Source of the DNA: Bog-473 sp052148295
GTDB lineage: Bacteria > Actinomycetota > Acidimicrobiia > Acidimicrobiales > RAAP-2
Length of the DNA stretch: 6,460 bases
Reading direction: 5' to 3'
Assembly: GCA_052148295.1 (NCBI GenBank)
Contig: JBKQIP010000028.1
Span: forward strand, 1-6,460
Of the stretch, positions 4,778 to 6,460 are shown piece after piece. Under the pieces are notes generated by a model. It made no database searches. It had not been told where the DNA came from and saw only the letters and a program-made list of their open reading frames with translations. A program made the position numbers and the translations under genes. Within the stretch, counting starts at the first letter, position 1. Every line of letters starts with the position of its first letter.

Positions 4778-6172
4778 TCAGGCGTTCTTCGGGAGCTCGG
4801 AGAAGGGGGTCACCCGGTCGTTGTTGGGTTCCTTCGGCAGCCCGAGCACGCGCTCCCCGATGATGTTGCGTTGAATCTGATCGGTCCCCCCGTAGATCGG
4901 GGGCGCCTGGGCGAACAACGCCATCTCGGTGATGCCGCCGGCGAAGGGATCGCCGGTGGCCTGGGCCAAACTGGCCTTGTCATCGGAGTTGTAGGCGTGG
5001 AGCATGCCGGACGGACCGGCGATCCGCAGCCCGAGGTCGCGGGTCAACCGCACGATCTGGCTCATGGAGAGCTTGGCCACGTTCGGCATGCCCGGGATGT
5101 CGCGACCCTGCTCCTTCACTGCCTTGGTGCGCAGGCCGTTGAACCGCCCCAGCTCGCCCAAGGTGTACAGGCGGGCCAGGTCCTGTCGAATGCCGGCATC
5201 CCCGTTCACCTTGTTCTGCTGAGCCAATGCGATGAGCATCCCGGCCCCACCGCGCAGGGCGACGAGGCCTCCACTCACGCCACCCGACCCACTTGCACCA
5301 CTCGACCCACCTGCACCACTCGACCCACGGCTCCTGAGTCGGCCATTGCCTCCGCTCGTGGCTGGGCCCTGAACCAGATCGCCCACCCGCTTGGAGAGCG
5401 AACCCATGACCGTGCCCGGTTGTGTGATGCCACCGCCGGCGGCGTTGCCTCCACCCGAGCCCAGGCCGGCCCGTTCGTTCATGAGCGTGGTATTGGCGGC
5501 AGCCCACCCGTTGTTGAGGCCACCGATGAGAGCGGAGTCGGCCACTCGGGCGTCCGTGATGAACACCTCGTTGAAGAGGGCGTGCCCGGTCATCTCCTTG
5601 AGCGGGCGCACGTCGACACCGTCCTGGAGCATCTCGAAGGCGAAATACGAGATGCCCTGATGCTTGGGCACGTTGGCGTCGGTACGAGCCAGCAGCATGC
5701 CCAGGTCGGCGTATTGACCCCCCGAGGTCCAAACCTTCTGCCCGTTGACCACCCACTCGTCACCGTCCTTTTCGGCCTTGGTCTGCAGACCGGCCAGATC
5801 GGATCCCGCCGAAGGCTCACTGAACAGCTGGCACCACGCCCTTTTCCCGGTAACGATGTCGCGCACATAGAGGTCGATCTGAGCCTGGGTCCCGTGGGTG
5901 GCGATGGTGGGAGCGGCTAGGAGCAGGCCGAGACCGGCCGGTGCGCCCAGGGCGCCGAATGCGGCGATCTCGTTGGCCACCTGTATGGCGTCGGTGCGGG
6001 GAATCCCCTTGCCATAGGCATCCGGAGGCAGGGTCGGAGCGGACCAGCCCTCGAGTCCGAGGCGTTCCCACCACTCGCCGACGGTCAGGTCGGGATCCCA
6101 GCTCTTTTGGAGCCACGAGCGCAATTCGCTGAGGATCTCGTCGGTTTGCAGCGGCGTCGCGGTGTCCGTCAC
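4778..6172 (-). CDS. Acyl-CoA dehydrogenase (FadE-type) with Gly/Ser loop insert
   Basis: This 464-residue flavoenzyme should form the alpha,beta double bond in an acyl-CoA, passing electrons to an electron-transfer flavoprotein. The FAD/substrate signature QLFSEPSAGSDLAGL spans 115-129 and VNGQKVWTSGG 142-152; MTGHALFNEVF follows at 194-204. Helix-G NERAGLG is at 232-238 and the C-terminal motif IYGGTDQIQRNIIGERVLGLP at 426-446. The Glu of the YEGT motif of MCAD-type enzymes is Gly428 here. Glu233 is placed like the catalytic Glu of isovaleryl-CoA and long-chain dehydrogenases, so it may be the base; alternatively this is a subunit of a heteromeric FadE pair. A Gly/Ser-rich insert fills about 270-305. 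I chose GTG at 6172 because AGGAGGA lies 6 nt upstream; an upstream in-frame start at 6301 lacks SD support and would read through the promoter-like region. It is the first gene of the block. Confidence 0.9.
   Translation of the reverse strand: MTDTATPLQTDEILSELRSWLQKSWDPDLTVGEWWERLGLEGWSAPTLPPDAYGKGIPRTDAIQVANEIAAFGALGAPAGLGLLLAAPTIATHGTQAQIDLYVRDIVTGKRAWCQLFSEPSAGSDLAGLQTKAEKDGDEWVVNGQKVWTSGGQYADLGMLLARTDANVPKHQGISYFAFEMLQDGVDVRPLKEMTGHALFNEVFITDARVADSALIGGLNNGWAAANTTLMNERAGLGSGGGNAAGGGITQPGTVMGSLSKRVGDLVQGPATSGGNGRLRSRGSSGAGGSSGASGSGGVSGGLVALRGGAGMLIALAQQNKVNGDAGIRQDLARLYTLGELGRFNGLRTKAVKEQGRDIPGMPNVAKLSMSQIVRLTRDLGLRIAGPSGMLHAYNSDDKASLAQATGDPFAGGITEMALFAQAPPIYGGTDQIQRNIIGERVLGLPKEPNNDRVTPFSELPKNA
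5281..5330 (-). repeat. 18-bp tandem repeat encoding a Gly/Ser loop in the dehydrogenase
   Basis: Units of 18 bp lie at 5281-5298 (CACCCGACCCACTTGCAC), 5299-5316 (CACTCGACCCACCTGCAC) and partly 5317-5330. They encode dehydrogenase residues about 281-298, a six-residue Gly/Ser/Ala pattern (SSGAGG, SSGASG). The tract lies between KRVGDLVQ and the helix LIALAQQN, a length-variable loop in FadE proteins. The unit is six codons, so the reading frame survives copy change. Confidence 0.85.
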
Positions 6173-6178
6173 GTGTAG

Positions 6179-6185
6179 TCCTCCT
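6179..6185 (-). promoter_or_regulatory. Strong Shine-Dalgarno of the acyl-CoA dehydrogenase
   Basis: AGGAGGA on the minus strand lies 6 nt before the GTG at 6172. It is the best SD in the window and decides the start of the dehydrogenase in favour of GTG at 6172. Confidence 0.85.
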
Positions 6186-6201
6186 GGTACCCATTGCCTG
6201 G

Positions 6202-6217
6202 GGTGATTCAAATCACG
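6202..6217. promoter_or_regulatory. Candidate CRP/GlxR-type operator palindrome
   Basis: The plus strand reads GGTGATTCAAATCACG. GTGATT and AATCAC (6203-6208, 6211-6216) form perfect 6-bp arms around CA. It matches GTGA-N6-TCAC, the core of the known CRP/GlxR consensus TGTGA-N6-TCACA; only the outermost bases differ. It lies 30 nt upstream of the dehydrogenase start and immediately downstream of a candidate -10 box, so a bound regulator there would probably repress. It does not resemble the KstR operator. A CRP/FNR- or TetR-family site is an inference from symmetry and position. Confidence 0.45.
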
Positions 6218-6224
6218 CAGTCTG

Positions 6225-6230
6225 AACCTA
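6225..6230 (-). promoter_or_regulatory. Candidate -10 box of the operon promoter
   Basis: TAGGTT on the minus strand fits the actinobacterial TANNNT -10 pattern. The predicted transcription start would be near 6218, giving a leader of about 45 nt with the palindrome at its start. No good -35 hexamer is found 16-19 nt upstream, so this is a weak call resting mainly on position. Confidence 0.3.
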
Positions 6231-6282
6231 TCGGGTGCATCCCGGATCGGGCGACTCCCCTTCCTTGGATCCGCCCGCCTCA

Positions 6283-6460
6283 CCCCGACAGCCCGTCCCA
6301 CCAGCCCGCCCGACCAGCCCCGACCGGCCGGTCCGACCAGCCCGCCCCGACAGCCCGTCCCACGCCCGTCCCGCCGGCCCGACCGGCCCGCCCCGACAGC
6401 CCGTCCCGCCGGCCCGACCGGCCCGCCCCGACAGCCCGTCCCGCCGGCCCGACCGGCCCG
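6283..6460. repeat. 35-bp tandem array with degenerate upstream copies, open at the right edge
   Basis: An exact 35-bp unit starts at 6365, 6400 and 6435; the third copy is cut at 6460 after 26 nt, so the array continues outside the window. Within 6283-6364 there are degenerate relatives: the 18-bp block CCCCGACAGCCCGTCCCA occurs at 6283-6300 and 6345-6362, with CCCGACCAG- and CGACCGGCC-like pieces between. The unit is not a multiple of three and no gene is supported here. The units abut with no spacers, so it is not a CRISPR. On the minus strand each unit holds six-odd short G runs. The rest of 6231-6282 shows nothing I can name. Confidence 0.9.

Noticed and set aside
3348..5920. Two long plus-strand frames (508 codons at 3348-4874 and 349 codons at 4871-5920)
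   Set aside because: Both are antisense to the thiolase-fold and acyl-CoA dehydrogenase genes, lack recognisable motifs, and have the His/Gly/Arg-rich composition of shadow frames.
6173..6301. N-terminal extension of the acyl-CoA dehydrogenase to a start at 6301
   Set aside because: The 43 extra residues resemble no FadE N-terminus, the start lies at degenerate repeat sequence, and the GTG at 6172 has a near-perfect SD. The extension would also read through the palindrome and candidate promoter.
6365..6460. CRISPR array
   Set aside because: The 35-bp units are directly contiguous with no unique spacers, so this is a simple tandem repeat. No cas genes are present.
1..6460. KstR-regulated cholesterol catabolic operon
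   Set aside because: The enzyme families overlap with steroid side-chain degradation, but I see no KstR-type operator (AAC-N4-GTT core) ahead of the operon. There is also no P450 or hydratase, so the substrate is left open.

Overview
The window is very GC-rich. It carries one co-directional gene block, all on the minus strand, read from right (about 6220) to left (1). The base composition, GTG starts, near-universal G/C wobble positions and protein families (a FadE-type acyl-CoA dehydrogenase ending in IYGGTDQIQRNIIGERVLGLP, an SCP-x/Ltp-like thiolase-fold protein, a DUF35 protein, a FadD-type ligase and an Hsd4A/MFE-2-like dehydrogenase) point to an Actinomycetota chromosome. It may be a member of Acidimicrobiia or a relative, but the taxon is an inference and no phylogenetic marker is present.

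Layout in transcription order: (1) 6460-6173, a leader and upstream region with an exact 35-bp tandem repeat running off the window edge, a candidate -10 box, a CRP/GlxR-like palindrome and a strong Shine-Dalgarno (SD). (2) 6172-4778, acyl-CoA dehydrogenase. (3) 4742-3570, thiolase-fold protein of the SCP-x/Ltp2 type lacking the thiolase cysteines. (4) 3570-3055, Zn-ribbon/OB-fold DUF35 protein, sharing 1 nt with the thiolase stop. (5) 3041-2877, a doubtful 54-codon frame made mostly of a 9-bp repeat. (6) 2880-1237, AMP-forming acyl-CoA synthetase. (7) 1104-190, short-chain dehydrogenase. (8) 184-1, the start of a further gene with a Gly-rich N-terminus, cut by the window edge. I saw no convincing terminator and no RNA gene, IS element or CRISPR array.

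Together the enzymes look like a beta-oxidation or side-chain-removal module. The ligase would make the CoA thioester and the dehydrogenase would introduce the alpha,beta double bond. The SDR would oxidise a 3-hydroxyacyl-CoA, and the thiolase-fold/DUF35 pair would perform the C-C cleaving or related step, as Ltp2 with the DUF35 domain of ChsH2 does in actinobacterial steroid degradation. No enoyl-CoA hydratase is in the window. The substrate cannot be read from the sequence; a steroid, terpenoid or branched acyl-CoA is plausible.

The unusual feature is the repeats. At least seven separate places carry their own short tandem or low-complexity repeat, all C-rich on the plus strand (G-rich in the mRNA). 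Those inside genes have units or spacings divisible by three (12, 39, 15 and 18 bp) and encode Gly-rich linkers at termini or surface loops. The clearly noncoding ones have 11-bp and 35-bp units. The chemistry encoded here is familiar; this pattern of local repeat expansion is what deserves a second look.
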